Below, piece by piece: positions 19,483 to 29,123 of a stretch of 64,000 bases of DNA (position 1 is the first letter of the stretch; each line of letters starts with the position of its first letter). A program made the translations under genes and the position numbers. The DNA is taken from the NCBI RefSeq assembly GCF_030227115.1, contig NZ_JASSUA010000001.1, positions 868,001 through 932,000 on the forward strand, written 5' to 3'. The DNA is from Marinobacter sp. SS13-12 (GTDB lineage Bacteria; Pseudomonadota; Gammaproteobacteria; Pseudomonadales; Oleiphilaceae). The notes below the pieces were generated by a model. That model was given only the letters and a program-made list of their open reading frames with translations. It was not told the DNA's origin and did not search any database.

Positions 19483-19806
19483 ATGTCCTCTTCCCCCAGA
19501 TCCCCCGATGACATCAAGGCAAAACTGAACCTGGAAACCTCCAGGATCAACTGGCACGATCTGCAGGTTTACTATGCCCGTGGGCACGTGGTGAAGGTCT
19601 CCCCGGAACTGGACCTGCTGGATGTGGCAGCCGAGCTGGCGGCTGACAACACCGCCCGTTTCCAGCAATGGATGAACGGTGGACAGGTAGGTGACGTTGC
19701 TCCGGACCTTGCACGGTACTGGTACGATGAAAATACCGAACTCTGGGCGGTGGTTATCGCGCCCTGGGTTCTGGTGCAGGACAGGTCCGGCCATGTGCTG
19801 CACTGA
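19483..19806 (+). CDS. DUF2288 family protein
   Basis: A 107-residue cytoplasmic protein matching DUF2288. The family pattern is visible as KAKLNLETSRINWHDLQVYY, then VSPELDLLDVAAELA, QQWM and the terminal LWAVVIAPWVLVQ. The function is unknown. ATG at 19483. It is followed after 18 bases by a small conserved-looking gene, probably in one transcript with it. Confidence 0.82.
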   Translation: MSSSPRSPDDIKAKLNLETSRINWHDLQVYYARGHVVKVSPELDLLDVAAELAADNTARFQQWMNGGQVGDVAPDLARYWYDENTELWAVVIAPWVLVQDRSGHVLH

Positions 19807-19824
19807 ACCGGTCGGAGCTGTGTC

Positions 19825-20196
19825 GTGAAACTGCATTATTTCCACGGTCGTGGCCCGCTACGGGCACTGGTAATGATCCGGGACCAGCGGCGGGTAGAGC
19901 TATTCATCAAGCCGGTTGGCGATGACATATGGGCGCTGGTAGCACTCAGTGGCGCGGTAGACGGCCAGCCCGAGAAACACCGCTGCCAGGGCCCCTACCG
20001 CTCAATTGCCCAGGCAGAAGCGGTGCTGCGCAGTGTTGCGGGTGCCTTGATGGGGCAGAACTACCAGCCCCAGCCCCAGGACTACGTGGTCTGGTCGGTG
20101 ATGGCGCAGCGGCTCGCGCGCACCATACGCACCGACCGTGACGCCAGTGCCGGCAAGTTCCATTTTGATCCGGACCAGTACGAGCCCATTGGCTGA
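19825..20196 (+). CDS. hypothetical protein
   Basis: 123 residues, not recognised. GTG start with GGAG nine bases upstream. No TM segment or signal peptide. The sequence is mixed alpha/beta (LRALVMIRDQRRVELFIKPVGDD, then a helical SIAQAEAVLRSVAGAL). Its position between DUF2288 and lysO, with normal codon use, supports a real gene. Confidence 0.65.
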   Translation: MKLHYFHGRGPLRALVMIRDQRRVELFIKPVGDDIWALVALSGAVDGQPEKHRCQGPYRSIAQAEAVLRSVAGALMGQNYQPQPQDYVVWSVMAQRLARTIRTDRDASAGKFHFDPDQYEPIG

Positions 20197-20230
20197 GCTG
20201 TCCCGCCCACCCAAACAACCCGAGGATTCC

Positions 20231-21139
20231 ATGCTCACCGGCGCATTGCTGATTCTGGCACCGCTTTTTCTGGGATTTGCCCTGTTACTGCAGAATCGTC
20301 ACCTGATGACGGTGATTCACTACAGCGTGGAGGGGCTGGTCTATTTTATCCTGGCCCTGCTGGGCCTTGGCCTTGGCCAGATGGAAGGGCTGGGTGCCCA
20401 GCTTGGCGGCATGGCCGTTCAGGTGCTGATCCTGGTGGTTGCCTTGCTGGTCGCCAACATGGTGGGCTTATGGCTGTTTCACCGCTGGCAGCCGATGACG
20501 GTCGAACGCCCGGATGGCACTGTCAGCCCCGGCTATCGACGGCTGTTTCTCGCCGGTCTGAAGCCGTTACTGGCGGTTATGGCCGGCCTGTTTGCCGGTT
20601 TTTATCTGTTGCCGGATATGCCAATGGCCGAACAGGTGGCCACCTGGGCATTGATGTTGCTGCTTTTTCTGATCGGAATCCAGCTACGCAATGCGGGCCT
20701 GTCGCTGCGCAAGCTGCTGATGAATCGCCAGGGTCTGGGCATTGCCCTCTCCCTCACACTCAGCTCCCTGGTGGCGGGGGTTGCGTTGATTCCCTGGCTG
20801 GCCTTGCCCTGGCACGATGTGCTCGCCCTGGCATCCGGCTTTGGTTGGTATTCCCTCTCGGGTATTGTGATCGGCGATGCTCTGGGTCCAGCCTGGGGTG
20901 GTGTTGCCTTTCTGAACGATGTCTTGCGGGAAATCATAGCGCTGGCCATCATTCCGCTGCTGATCGCCAGCCGGCCGGCCATGGCCATAGGCTACGGCGG
21001 CGCTACCGCCATGGATTTCACCCTGCCTGTGATCCGCAGCAGCGGCGGCCTGGCCTGTGTACCGGTCGCCATTGCGTCCGGATTTCTGTTGTCCTTCCTG
21101 TCACCGGTGTTGATGGCGGTGTTTCTGTCGTTGGGATAA
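20231..21139 (+). CDS. lysO: lysine exporter LysO family
   Basis: A 302-residue inner-membrane protein with about eight TM helices, matching the LysO (YbjE) family that exports L-lysine and its toxic analogue thialysine; E. coli LysO has 299 residues. Recognisable segments are FGWYSLSGIVIGDALGPAWGG, FLNDVLREIIAL and the C-terminal GGATAMDFTLPVIRSSGG. An ATG at 20231 with GAGG upstream is preferred over an earlier in-frame start at 20138, which would overlap the preceding gene. Confidence 0.9.
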   Translation: MLTGALLILAPLFLGFALLLQNRHLMTVIHYSVEGLVYFILALLGLGLGQMEGLGAQLGGMAVQVLILVVALLVANMVGLWLFHRWQPMTVERPDGTVSPGYRRLFLAGLKPLLAVMAGLFAGFYLLPDMPMAEQVATWALMLLLFLIGIQLRNAGLSLRKLLMNRQGLGIALSLTLSSLVAGVALIPWLALPWHDVLALASGFGWYSLSGIVIGDALGPAWGGVAFLNDVLREIIALAIIPLLIASRPAMAIGYGGATAMDFTLPVIRSSGGLACVPVAIASGFLLSFLSPVLMAVFLSLG

Positions 21140-21243
21140 ATTGACACGGTGCAATGCACGTTGCAGTTGTGCCGGTAAACTGTCTCACAGTAAGCTGGCT
21201 TTATTGACAAAAGTTAATTAACACCAATTTGCCCGGACACCCG

Positions 21244-22203
21244 ATGCAGCGCCGTGATTTTCTTGGTTTTTCGATAGCCGCTGGTCTCTCTATGGCCGGA
21301 TTGGCCGGCTGCAGCAAATCCGGGCCCCTGGCTTTCGGGATTCACCCCTGGATTGGTTATGAACCGCTCTATCTGGCCGAGGAGTTTGGCTGGATGCCGA
21401 AGTCGGTTGTGCTCAGGTCCGGTAGCTCATCCAGAGACTCGATGGACGGTTTGCTGTCCGGTGAGCTGGGCGGCGCAGCGTTAACTCTCGATGAAACCAT
21501 CAGGGTCTGGTCGCAGGGCGCAGAGCTGGTGGTTGTGGCGGTTGCCGATGTATCTGCCGGCGCGGATGTTCTGGTTGTCCGTCCGCATATTGAAGAGCTG
21601 GCGGATCTGAGGGGCCAGCGGATAGCCGTTGAGCTGAGTGGGGTCTCCGGCATCCTGTTGCTGAAAATTCTCGAAGTTGCGGGCCTTGCACGGGACGATA
21701 TTGTCACCGTGGACCTGCCGGTCAACCAGCATTCAGCAGCCTGGTCACGCGGTGAGATCGATGCCTCTGTCGGCTACGAGCCCACGGTATCGGCGATTGA
21801 GAGAGAGGGCGGATTCCGGCTCTTTGACAGCAGCGAGATGCCGGAGACCATTTTCGATGTTCTCGTGGTGACCCGTGACACAGCGGACAGAAATCCGGGT
21901 GCGGTTCGTGACCTCGTTGCGGCTCATTTTGCCGGCCTTCGGCATCTTGTCCGGAGCATGCACGATGCCATTTACCGGGTTGCGAACCGTCAGGGGGTTC
22001 TGCCAGAGAACGTGAAGAGTGCTCTGGGCACGGTGATGCTACCGGACCTGGCCGCCAACCAACGCTACCTGGCAGCATCGGGACGGGTGGAGTCCATGGC
22101 GCGATCGCTTTCCCGCCTGATGGTCAATGAGGGCCTGATTTCCAGCACCCCCGATTTTCAGCACCTGTGCGATCCGGCCTTCCTGCCCCGGAGGAATACT
22201 TGA
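21244..22203 (+). CDS. ABC-type substrate-binding lipoprotein (NMT1/SsuA-like)
   Basis: 319 residues. The N terminus MQRRDFLGFSIAAGLSMAGLAGC combines a twin-arginine pattern with a lipobox ending at Cys23, so it should be an exported lipoprotein. The mature part matches nitrate/sulfonate/taurine-type binding proteins (GIHPWIGYEPLYLAEEFGW; LRGQRIAVELSGVSGILLLKIL). No ABC permease or ATPase gene is adjacent. Instead the stop codon overlaps the start of a PhnD-PAS-GGDEF gene, which suggests a sensory or accessory role. Confidence 0.85.
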   Translation: MQRRDFLGFSIAAGLSMAGLAGCSKSGPLAFGIHPWIGYEPLYLAEEFGWMPKSVVLRSGSSSRDSMDGLLSGELGGAALTLDETIRVWSQGAELVVVAVADVSAGADVLVVRPHIEELADLRGQRIAVELSGVSGILLLKILEVAGLARDDIVTVDLPVNQHSAAWSRGEIDASVGYEPTVSAIEREGGFRLFDSSEMPETIFDVLVVTRDTADRNPGAVRDLVAAHFAGLRHLVRSMHDAIYRVANRQGVLPENVKSALGTVMLPDLAANQRYLAASGRVESMARSLSRLMVNEGLISSTPDFQHLCDPAFLPRRNT

Positions 22204-24479
22204 GCACGCGCGGGCATGCCTATTTACTGGTCATTCTTTTTGCCACCAGCTGTCTGACAGCCACCGCTGCCCCTGCCCGCGAAACATTGACGTTCGGCGT
22301 GTTCGCCTATCGGCCCGAGAACATCATGCGCGAACGGTATGAGCCCCTGGTGCGCTACCTCGCCGATGAACTCGGTGCGGAAGTGAAACTTGAAGTGCTC
22401 AGTCAGGAGAATATGAGCCGCGCGATTGCCGCGAACAGGCTCGATTTCTTTCTCACCAACCCCAGCCATTTTCTATTGATACGTAGCGAGCGGAGCCTGA
22501 CCGGTGTGCTCGCGACTCTGGTCAGGCGCTCTGGAGACACCTCCACCGCCAGTCTGGGTGGCGTCATTTTTACCGTGAAGGGGCGGGAGGACATTCGCGG
22601 CCTGGAAGACCTTCGGGGTAAGAGTATTGCCTCGCCAGGGGTGCATTTTCTCGGTGGTTTCCAGGCACAGGCTCTGGAGCTGCTGGACGCAGGCATCGAT
22701 ATCCGCCGGATGAATCGGGTCCGCTTTGTGGACACCCATGACCGGGTTGTCCGCTCGGTACTGTCGGGGGATTCGGACGTCGGCTTCATCCGCACCAGTA
22801 TTCTGGAAGAGATGGCTCAGGCCGATCCTGCCATCCTTACCCAGGTAAAGGTAGTGAACCGACAGGCGCTGGCCGGCTTTCCCTATGTCGTGTCCAGCCG
22901 GCTTTATCCCGAGTGGCCACTGGTGGCTTTGCCCCATGTTAATGAGCGAGACGTCCGCCGGGTTGCATCGGCGCTGTTTGCCATTGAGCCGGAAGATGAA
23001 GCGGCCATAGCGGCGGGTATTACCGGGTTCTCACCAGCTGCCGATTACCAGTCGGTCGAGTACCTGGCCCGAACACTGCGTGTGCCGCCTTACGACCAGG
23101 TGCCACAGGTGACCTGGGTGGATGTCCTGCACCAGTATCGGGTCTGGGTCTTTACCATTGTCGTTCTGGTTATGTTGCTGTTTGGCAGTTCCCTTTGGCT
23201 TGGCAGGAGTATGCGCCAGTTGGCGACTCAGCAGAAACGGCTCAGGCGGCTGATTGGTGACTGGCCACAACCGGCGCTGCTGATCCGGGATGGCGTCTTT
23301 GTAAATACCAATCGCGCCGCAGTCGACCTGCTCAGATACGCCTCAAATGCGTCACTCTATGGCAAGAGTCTTGAAGCCTTTTCACCGGAAGTGCAACCCG
23401 ACGGAAAGATTTCCCGGCAGAAGCTGGAGCAGATTCTGGTTCGGGTGAGAGGTGGTTTTGTAGAGCAGTGTGAGTGGGTATTGCAACGCTCCGATCGATC
23501 CGAGGTGTGGGTTGATATGACCCTGGCACCGGTTCAGGGGGACGATGAAATCGAGCCCGTTATTCTCTGTTCCCTGTACGACATCACAAAGCGGAAACGG
23601 GCTGAACAGCGCCAACGCCTGGCGGCGAGTGTTTTCGATCATGCCCGGGAGGCGATTTTCATTACCGATAGCCACGGCATCTTGATCGATGCGAACGACG
23701 CGTACCAGCAGATCACCGGCAGGCCCCAGAGCCGGGCCATTGGTCGTTTGCCACCGCTGCCGCTGGAAGAGGGCAGCGGTGTCTTTTCCAGCGCCCGAAC
23801 CCAGGGCTTCTGGACGGGGGAGTTCTCCTGTAAGCACCACAATGGCGACCCCCTGGTTCTGGCAATGACCATCAGCAGTGTGTGCGGGGATCATGGTGAG
23901 GTTTCCCACTTTGTGGGTGTTTTCAGCGACATCAGCCGGCTCAAGGAACAGGAGCAGAAGCTGCGGGTCATGGCTCATTATGATGCTCTGACGGGGCTGC
24001 CGAACCGGGTCCTGTTCTCTGATCGGCTGCAACAGGCCATGGCCTTGAGCCGCCGCCAGGGTGGCAAGTTGGCTGTGGTGTACATTGATCTGGACGAGTT
24101 CAAGCCGGTGAATGATGCGTTCGGTCACGAGGCGGGCGATCAGTTGCTGATTGAAATTGCCTCACGGATGCGGGCCGTACTCCGGGAAGAAGACACTCTG
24201 GCCAGGCTGGGGGGTGACGAGTTTGCGGCTATCGTAATCAACGTCCAGCAAGAGGATGCACTGGAGGGCCTACTGGTACGCCTGCTGGCCCGGGTAGCAG
24301 AACCGGTCTGGGTTGCCAATCACAGCGTGGAAGTCTCGGCCAGCATTGGCTACACCCTGTTCCCGCAAGCCGACGATCTGGATGGTGACCAGCTGCTGCG
24401 CCAGGCGGATCAGGCCATGTACCAGGCCAAGCATCAGGGCCGTAACCGCTACGTCGGGTTTTCCACTCCCTCTGCCTGA
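22200..24479 (+). CDS. diguanylate cyclase with periplasmic PhnD-like sensor
   Basis: 759 residues. A signal or TM segment is followed by a periplasmic phosphonate-binding (PhnD-like) domain (about 25-285; LTFGVFAYRPENIMRERYEPL) and a second TM helix (about 315-340). Two PAS-type regions (about 350-465 and 475-580) and a GGDEF domain follow, with intact LGGDEFAA (about residue 670) and AHYDALTGLPNR. It should make cyclic di-GMP in response to a periplasmic ligand. The start is TTG 22200, five bases after GGAGG and overlapping the preceding stop by 4 bases. Its end overlaps the convergent Na/Pi gene by 31 bases. Confidence 0.9.
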   Translation: MSTRGHAYLLVILFATSCLTATAAPARETLTFGVFAYRPENIMRERYEPLVRYLADELGAEVKLEVLSQENMSRAIAANRLDFFLTNPSHFLLIRSERSLTGVLATLVRRSGDTSTASLGGVIFTVKGREDIRGLEDLRGKSIASPGVHFLGGFQAQALELLDAGIDIRRMNRVRFVDTHDRVVRSVLSGDSDVGFIRTSILEEMAQADPAILTQVKVVNRQALAGFPYVVSSRLYPEWPLVALPHVNERDVRRVASALFAIEPEDEAAIAAGITGFSPAADYQSVEYLARTLRVPPYDQVPQVTWVDVLHQYRVWVFTIVVLVMLLFGSSLWLGRSMRQLATQQKRLRRLIGDWPQPALLIRDGVFVNTNRAAVDLLRYASNASLYGKSLEAFSPEVQPDGKISRQKLEQILVRVRGGFVEQCEWVLQRSDRSEVWVDMTLAPVQGDDEIEPVILCSLYDITKRKRAEQRQRLAASVFDHAREAIFITDSHGILIDANDAYQQITGRPQSRAIGRLPPLPLEEGSGVFSSARTQGFWTGEFSCKHHNGDPLVLAMTISSVCGDHGEVSHFVGVFSDISRLKEQEQKLRVMAHYDALTGLPNRVLFSDRLQQAMALSRRQGGKLAVVYIDLDEFKPVNDAFGHEAGDQLLIEIASRMRAVLREEDTLARLGGDEFAAIVINVQQEDALEGLLVRLLARVAEPVWVANHSVEVSASIGYTLFPQADDLDGDQLLRQADQAMYQAKHQGRNRYVGFSTPSA

Positions 24480-26062
24480 GAGCCGTTGAGCAGCTCCGTG
24501 GCTGGCTGCCAGGCAAGGGATTTAGACCACTGGTCGCAGAGCCGCCGCACCGAGCTCAGGGTGTCCAGGGTTCGCTCTCCGGCAATTGGCGAGAGCTCTC
24601 CTTTGACGATCATGGCGAGCATGCGTGATTTGAGCATGTGATAGGTCTTCTCGGTATCGTTATAGGTTACCGGTGCGGCTTTTTTTGCCGACACCAGTGC
24701 TCTCAGCAATTCCACATACTCTTCAAGCTGCCCGGAAAGGCAGGCCAGTTGGGGCAATTTCCGGGCTTCTCTCAACTGCAACAGGGCGGGCGCCAGACCC
24801 GTGGCTTCGGCCAGATAGCGACAGGTAAGAATCGACCGGGTCAGGGCCTCGACCGTGGCCGGATGCATTTTCTCCGCACGGAGCCTGGAGATGTAGTCGG
24901 TAATTGACTGGTTGAGGTTCAGGCAACTATCGGATTTCGGGCGTATTTGCGCCGGCTTCAGATCCTCGCGATCAAGGCATACGCGCAGGAGCCCGCGGTT
25001 GAGGTCGATAAGTCGTTTCATCTCCTGATCAACAGCACCCACCGCAAGCTCTGGCGTGGTAATCAGTGTGTTATCCAGAAACCGCGGCTCAGCGACATCT
25101 TCTTCCTTGCTGCGAAACAGCCGCCCCAGAAAGCGGGCAAAGCCAGGGGTAAACGGCAGCATGATAAAGGCCCCTAGTACATTGAACAGGGTGTGGAACA
25201 GCGCCAGGGAAACCGCAACATTGGCATCAAGCGACAACCAGTCTGCCAGTAATGCCACGGTCCAGAGCATCAGCGGCAGAATGAGGAGCGCAATAAGACC
25301 GGTCACCGCATTAAACAGGATATGCCCGACGGCGAGGCGGCGGGCATTGGCTGTGGCTTTCAGAGCTGACAGGGCGGCCGTTGAGGTGGAACCAAGGTTT
25401 GCACCGATAACGGCTGCCGCGGCATTGTTCAGGGGTATCAGGCCGCCGGCTGCGGCCGTCAGGACGATGGCCAGAGCAGCACTCGAGGACTGGGTCACGA
25501 CTGTCGCCAGAAAGCCGATCAACATGAACGCGGGCAAACCGTAATCGTTTTGCAGCAGGATGCTGTTGTCCAGCCCCCCGGTGAAGGATTCCAGGGAGGA
25601 CTTGAGGATAGACAGGCCAAGGAAAAACAGGGCGAATCCGGCCAGTGCTTCGCCGAGGGACTGACTGCGTGGATTGCTTGAGACCAGCTTGAGTCCCACG
25701 CCTGCGGCGAGAATCGGAAGAGCAATGGCTTCAATGTTGAAGCCGAATCCTACCAGACTGACAAGCCAGGCGGTCATGGTAGTCCCGATATTGGAACCAA
25801 AAATGACCCCCAGGGACTGGCTGAGGTTCAGCAGACCTGCGTTCACAAAACCAATCGTGGCCACGGTTACCGCACCCGATGACTGGACCAGACCGGTGAT
25901 CAGAAAGCCGGCTGCGAGGCCGCGCAGCGGGGTTTTGGTCCAATGCCCCAGCATGTGGCGAAGATGATGCCCGGCAGCGCTTTTGAGACCGTTGGTCATC
26001 ATTTCCATGGCCAGCAGGAAGAGGGCCAGGCCGCCCAGAATCTGGAAAAGGGTCGCTATCAT
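24449..26062 (-). CDS. Na/Pi cotransporter family protein
   Basis: 537 residues. The membrane half (about 1-320) has the paired repeats of NptA/YjbB transporters (GLVQSSGAVTVATIGFVNAG and TQSSSAALAIVLTAAAGG, both with the QSS motif). The C-terminal half is a PhoU-like helical domain (about 340-530). It probably moves phosphate with sodium across the inner membrane. ATG at 26062. The C-terminal 10 codons overlap the convergent GGDEF gene. Confidence 0.92.
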   Translation of the reverse strand: MIATLFQILGGLALFLLAMEMMTNGLKSAAGHHLRHMLGHWTKTPLRGLAAGFLITGLVQSSGAVTVATIGFVNAGLLNLSQSLGVIFGSNIGTTMTAWLVSLVGFGFNIEAIALPILAAGVGLKLVSSNPRSQSLGEALAGFALFFLGLSILKSSLESFTGGLDNSILLQNDYGLPAFMLIGFLATVVTQSSSAALAIVLTAAAGGLIPLNNAAAAVIGANLGSTSTAALSALKATANARRLAVGHILFNAVTGLIALLILPLMLWTVALLADWLSLDANVAVSLALFHTLFNVLGAFIMLPFTPGFARFLGRLFRSKEEDVAEPRFLDNTLITTPELAVGAVDQEMKRLIDLNRGLLRVCLDREDLKPAQIRPKSDSCLNLNQSITDYISRLRAEKMHPATVEALTRSILTCRYLAEATGLAPALLQLREARKLPQLACLSGQLEEYVELLRALVSAKKAAPVTYNDTEKTYHMLKSRMLAMIVKGELSPIAGERTLDTLSSVRRLCDQWSKSLAWQPATELLNGSQAEGVENPT

Positions 26063-26132
26063 TTACTGGTTTATGAGTCTCGAAGTGGAGTTACTGTGAG
26101 CTTAGCAGAGACCCGGTGCAGGCAAGGGTTCG

Positions 26133-27341
26133 TCAGGCAAGAAACTTCCGCACATCGATCCTGTACTCTTCTGGATCGACGGATCGCACAATTCGGTCCT
26201 GAGTGCCGGGCTTTGCCAGATCAATGCTCTCAACGGTAATCGGCAAGCGGAAGCGCGTGTTGTACATCACCCGGACCACAGGCAGCCGTTGGTCGTCATC
26301 ATTGGTTTCCACAACAACCCCGAGGCGCCCGCTTTCCAGAAGTACCAGGGAGCCAATGGGGTAGAGGCCCACACAGCGGATGAATTCTTTCACCAGGGCC
26401 GGGTCCAGGTGCCCGTTGCTCCACTCCAGCAGCTTCTTGAGGCCCTGGGTTGGCGTCATGCCTTTGTGGTAGACCCGGTCCGAGGTGATGGCGTCGTAGA
26501 CATCGGTGATGGCCACCATGCGCCCGTATTCTGAGATTTCCTCCCCTTTGAGTCCTTCCGGGTAGCCGCTTCCATCGAGCCGCTCGTGGTGCTCTGCTGC
26601 CGTCATGATGGCCAGTTCGCCGATGCCTTCGGTAGCTGTCAGGATATCCCGGGAGTGTCGGGCGTGGGCTTTCATAACCTCGAATTCTTCCGGGGTCAGC
26701 CGGCCCGGTTTGTGAAGAATTTCGTCCGGGGTGAGTATCTTGCCAATATCGTGTAGCAGGGCGCCGACAATGGTCTGGTGCAACGCATCTGCCGAAAGTT
26801 TGCGGTAGTTGCCGAACAGGGACATCAGCACACTCAGATTGACAGAGTGCTCCAGCAGATAGTTGTCCTTTGCACGGATGCGACCCAGGCAACTGAGGGC
26901 ATTGGCATTGCGGAAAATGGAGCTCTGGAGTTCGTCGGCCAGCTGATGAATGGGGGCTATGTCGATGGCTCCGCCAATCTTCACATTGTTCATCAGGTTG
27001 CCTACCAGGCCCTGGGCGTGACTGTGCACCTGCTGGGCAAACACCATTTCCTCGCTTACGGAGACCCGCTTGTAGACGCCAGGGCTCAGTTCTCCCGCCT
27101 TCTGCAGGGCCATTTCATTGCGGCGGTCCACTTCATGGGCCGGTTCCGAATCCTGGGCATCCAGGCCCCTGGAAACGTCGATATAAACGTAGTCCACACC
27201 AAGCCGGCGTATTGTCTCGATGGTTTCTTCTTTTTTGATCACACCCCGGCGCCGCTGGGTATTGTGAGGAATCCAGTCGTTGTTCAGGTCGGTGATGTAC
27301 ATGCCAACCCTGAGGGCCGAAACGGGGATGCGTTTGATCAT
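26133..27341 (-). CDS. HD-GYP cyclic di-GMP phosphodiesterase
   Basis: 402 residues. An N-terminal DUF3391 region (VGMYITDLNNDW) is followed by a full HD-GYP domain: HSVNLSVLM, the HDIGK metal motif, HARHSRDIL, HHERLDGSGYPEG and AITDVYDAITSDR. It should hydrolyse cyclic di-GMP, opposing the GGDEF enzyme encoded 1.7 kb away. Its ATG overlaps the tatD stop (ATGA), so the two genes are co-translated. Confidence 0.93.
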   Translation of the reverse strand: MIKRIPVSALRVGMYITDLNNDWIPHNTQRRRGVIKKEETIETIRRLGVDYVYIDVSRGLDAQDSEPAHEVDRRNEMALQKAGELSPGVYKRVSVSEEMVFAQQVHSHAQGLVGNLMNNVKIGGAIDIAPIHQLADELQSSIFRNANALSCLGRIRAKDNYLLEHSVNLSVLMSLFGNYRKLSADALHQTIVGALLHDIGKILTPDEILHKPGRLTPEEFEVMKAHARHSRDILTATEGIGELAIMTAAEHHERLDGSGYPEGLKGEEISEYGRMVAITDVYDAITSDRVYHKGMTPTQGLKKLLEWSNGHLDPALVKEFIRCVGLYPIGSLVLLESGRLGVVVETNDDDQRLPVVRVMYNTRFRLPITVESIDLAKPGTQDRIVRSVDPEEYRIDVRKFLA

Positions 27342-28147
27342 TGGCGGGGAAAGAATGTTCTCAGGCTGTTGTCGTAGGTTTTAGCCAATACGTCCTCCAG
27401 CGGAAGTTCTTTCACTTCGGCGATTTTCTCGGCAACAAAAGGAATATAGAAAGGCGCATTTTCCTTGCCACGGTAGGGAACCGGGGTCAGGAACGGAGAG
27501 TCGGTTTCCAGCAGGATCTGTTCGATCGGTGCCATACGTACGATGTCCCGCACGTTTTCTGCCTTGTTGAAGGTGGTGATGCCGTTAAAACCAAGGCACC
27601 AGCCTTGATCCAGCGCATACTGTGCCAGCCCGGGGCCGGATGTGAAGCTGTGGATCACGCCCCGACGCTTGAGGGTGCTCTCGAACTCTTTCAGGATAGC
27701 GATGGTATCGTCGTCGGCGTCACGGCTGTGGATAACAACGGGGCGATCAGTGTCGCAGGCGATCTGGAGCTGGCGGCGGAAAACCTCACGTTGAACATCG
27801 CGGTCCGCATTGTCGTAAAAGTAATCCAGGCCGATCTCGCCCACTGCCACGATCTTGTGGTCGCAGGCGTGGGCGCGGATCTCCGCTTCCGCGGCATCGG
27901 AATATTTTTCGGCATCGTGGGGATGAACCCCTTGCGTGCCATACACCCATGGCGCTGCCTGGCTCAGTTCACGCACTGTAGCCAGGTTTTCCGGTGATAC
28001 GGCGATGGTGATCACCCGCTCGATATTGACCCGCTGCGCCTCGGCCAGGGTTTCTTCCAGGGGGCGATCCCTGAGGTAATCCAGGTGGCAGTGGGTTTCG
28101 ATGATCGGATGGTCAAATACGGGAATCTCGCGACGTTTTTTACTCAT
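27338..28147 (-). CDS. tatD: TatD family metal-dependent hydrolase
   Basis: A 269-residue TIM-barrel DNase/hydrolase. It has the metal-binding ETHCHLDYLRD N terminus, VAVGEIGLDYFYD with the bridging Glu, VIHSRDADDD, GVIHSF and the final LLETDSPFLTP with the catalytic Asp. The family has 3'-5' DNase activity in E. coli. It is the first gene of a two-gene operon with the HD-GYP gene and is divergent from ppk2. Confidence 0.92.
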   Translation of the reverse strand: MSKKRREIPVFDHPIIETHCHLDYLRDRPLEETLAEAQRVNIERVITIAVSPENLATVRELSQAAPWVYGTQGVHPHDAEKYSDAAEAEIRAHACDHKIVAVGEIGLDYFYDNADRDVQREVFRRQLQIACDTDRPVVIHSRDADDDTIAILKEFESTLKRRGVIHSFTSGPGLAQYALDQGWCLGFNGITTFNKAENVRDIVRMAPIEQILLETDSPFLTPVPYRGKENAPFYIPFVAEKIAEVKELPLEDVLAKTYDNSLRTFFPRQ

Positions 28148-28275
28148 TTCCTGCTACTACACTCCAACGCAACCGCAGTAATGGCTGCTATTCTGAACAT
28201 TTGGTTTTACGAGTCTATCAGTTAGTCCGATTGTTGGCCTGTATTACCGCCATAGGAAGTTGCACGGAGCCACTG

Positions 28276-29106
28276 ATGAAATTGTCGGCGTTTGCCAGTT
28301 CGTTTCTTTTCGACCCGAAGAAACCCGGGTTCCGGGATTACCCGACCCTGCTGCACGATGACCAGAAACTGCCAGGGCTGGAAGCCAGTCTGGAACAGAT
28401 TGGTGAATACCAGCGCCGGTTGTGGGCAAACCGGGCCAGAGCCGTGCTGCTGGTCGTCCACGGACCGGATACCAGTGGCAAGGACAGCCTGATCCGCACA
28501 TTGGCAACCTACGCTGATCCGGCCGGCTTCCATGCCTGGTCCTTCAGCCGGCCCCAGGGTGCCGAAACCCGCCATGACTTTCTCTGGCGGGTAACGCCGT
28601 TTTTGCCGGGCTTTGGCGAAATGGTGGCGTTCAACCGCAGCCATCATGAGGCGGTGATTGCCGAGCGGGTATGGCCGGTTCACGAGCCTGAGAGCTATAA
28701 CTGGAAGAACCGTTACCAGTCCATCCGGAACTTCGAGAGCCACCTGGTGGAAGAGGGCACGACGGTGATCAAGATCTGGCTCAACCTGTCCGAGGACGAG
28801 CATCGTGAGCGCCTTCTCAAACGTCTCGACAAGCCCCGCAAGCGCTGGAAGTTCGATCAATCCGATATCGATGGCTGGGAAAAACGCGATCAGTACCAGG
28901 AATTCGCCGAAGAGGCCCTGGCAGCGACCCACACGGAAGAGGCACCCTGGTTCATTGTGCCCGGTGACCGGAAACCCCAGGCCCGGGCCATTGTTGCAGC
29001 TGTGCTGGCGGAGCAGCTGGAACGGCTGGCTCCCGAGTACCCGAATGAGGACAAGGGCGTGCTGAAGGAGTATCGGCGCCTGTTAGCCAAAAATGGCGTG
29101 AAGTAA
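28276..29106 (+). CDS. ppk2: polyphosphate kinase 2 family protein
   Basis: 276 residues of the PPK2 family, nucleotide kinases that use polyphosphate as donor. The P-loop is GPDTSGKDSLIR, close to the usual DAAGKGG form but with Ser and Asp substitutions. The lid and Walker B regions are recognisable (YQSIRNFESHLVEEGTTVIK, WLNLSEDEHRERLLKR) as is the terminal FIVPGDRK. ATG 28276 with GGAG six bases upstream is chosen over an open upstream extension. It is 17 bases from the next gene. Confidence 0.88.
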   Translation: MKLSAFASSFLFDPKKPGFRDYPTLLHDDQKLPGLEASLEQIGEYQRRLWANRARAVLLVVHGPDTSGKDSLIRTLATYADPAGFHAWSFSRPQGAETRHDFLWRVTPFLPGFGEMVAFNRSHHEAVIAERVWPVHEPESYNWKNRYQSIRNFESHLVEEGTTVIKIWLNLSEDEHRERLLKRLDKPRKRWKFDQSDIDGWEKRDQYQEFAEEALAATHTEEAPWFIVPGDRKPQARAIVAAVLAEQLERLAPEYPNEDKGVLKEYRRLLAKNGVK

Positions 29107-29123
29107 AGCAAATGGAGAGGCAA

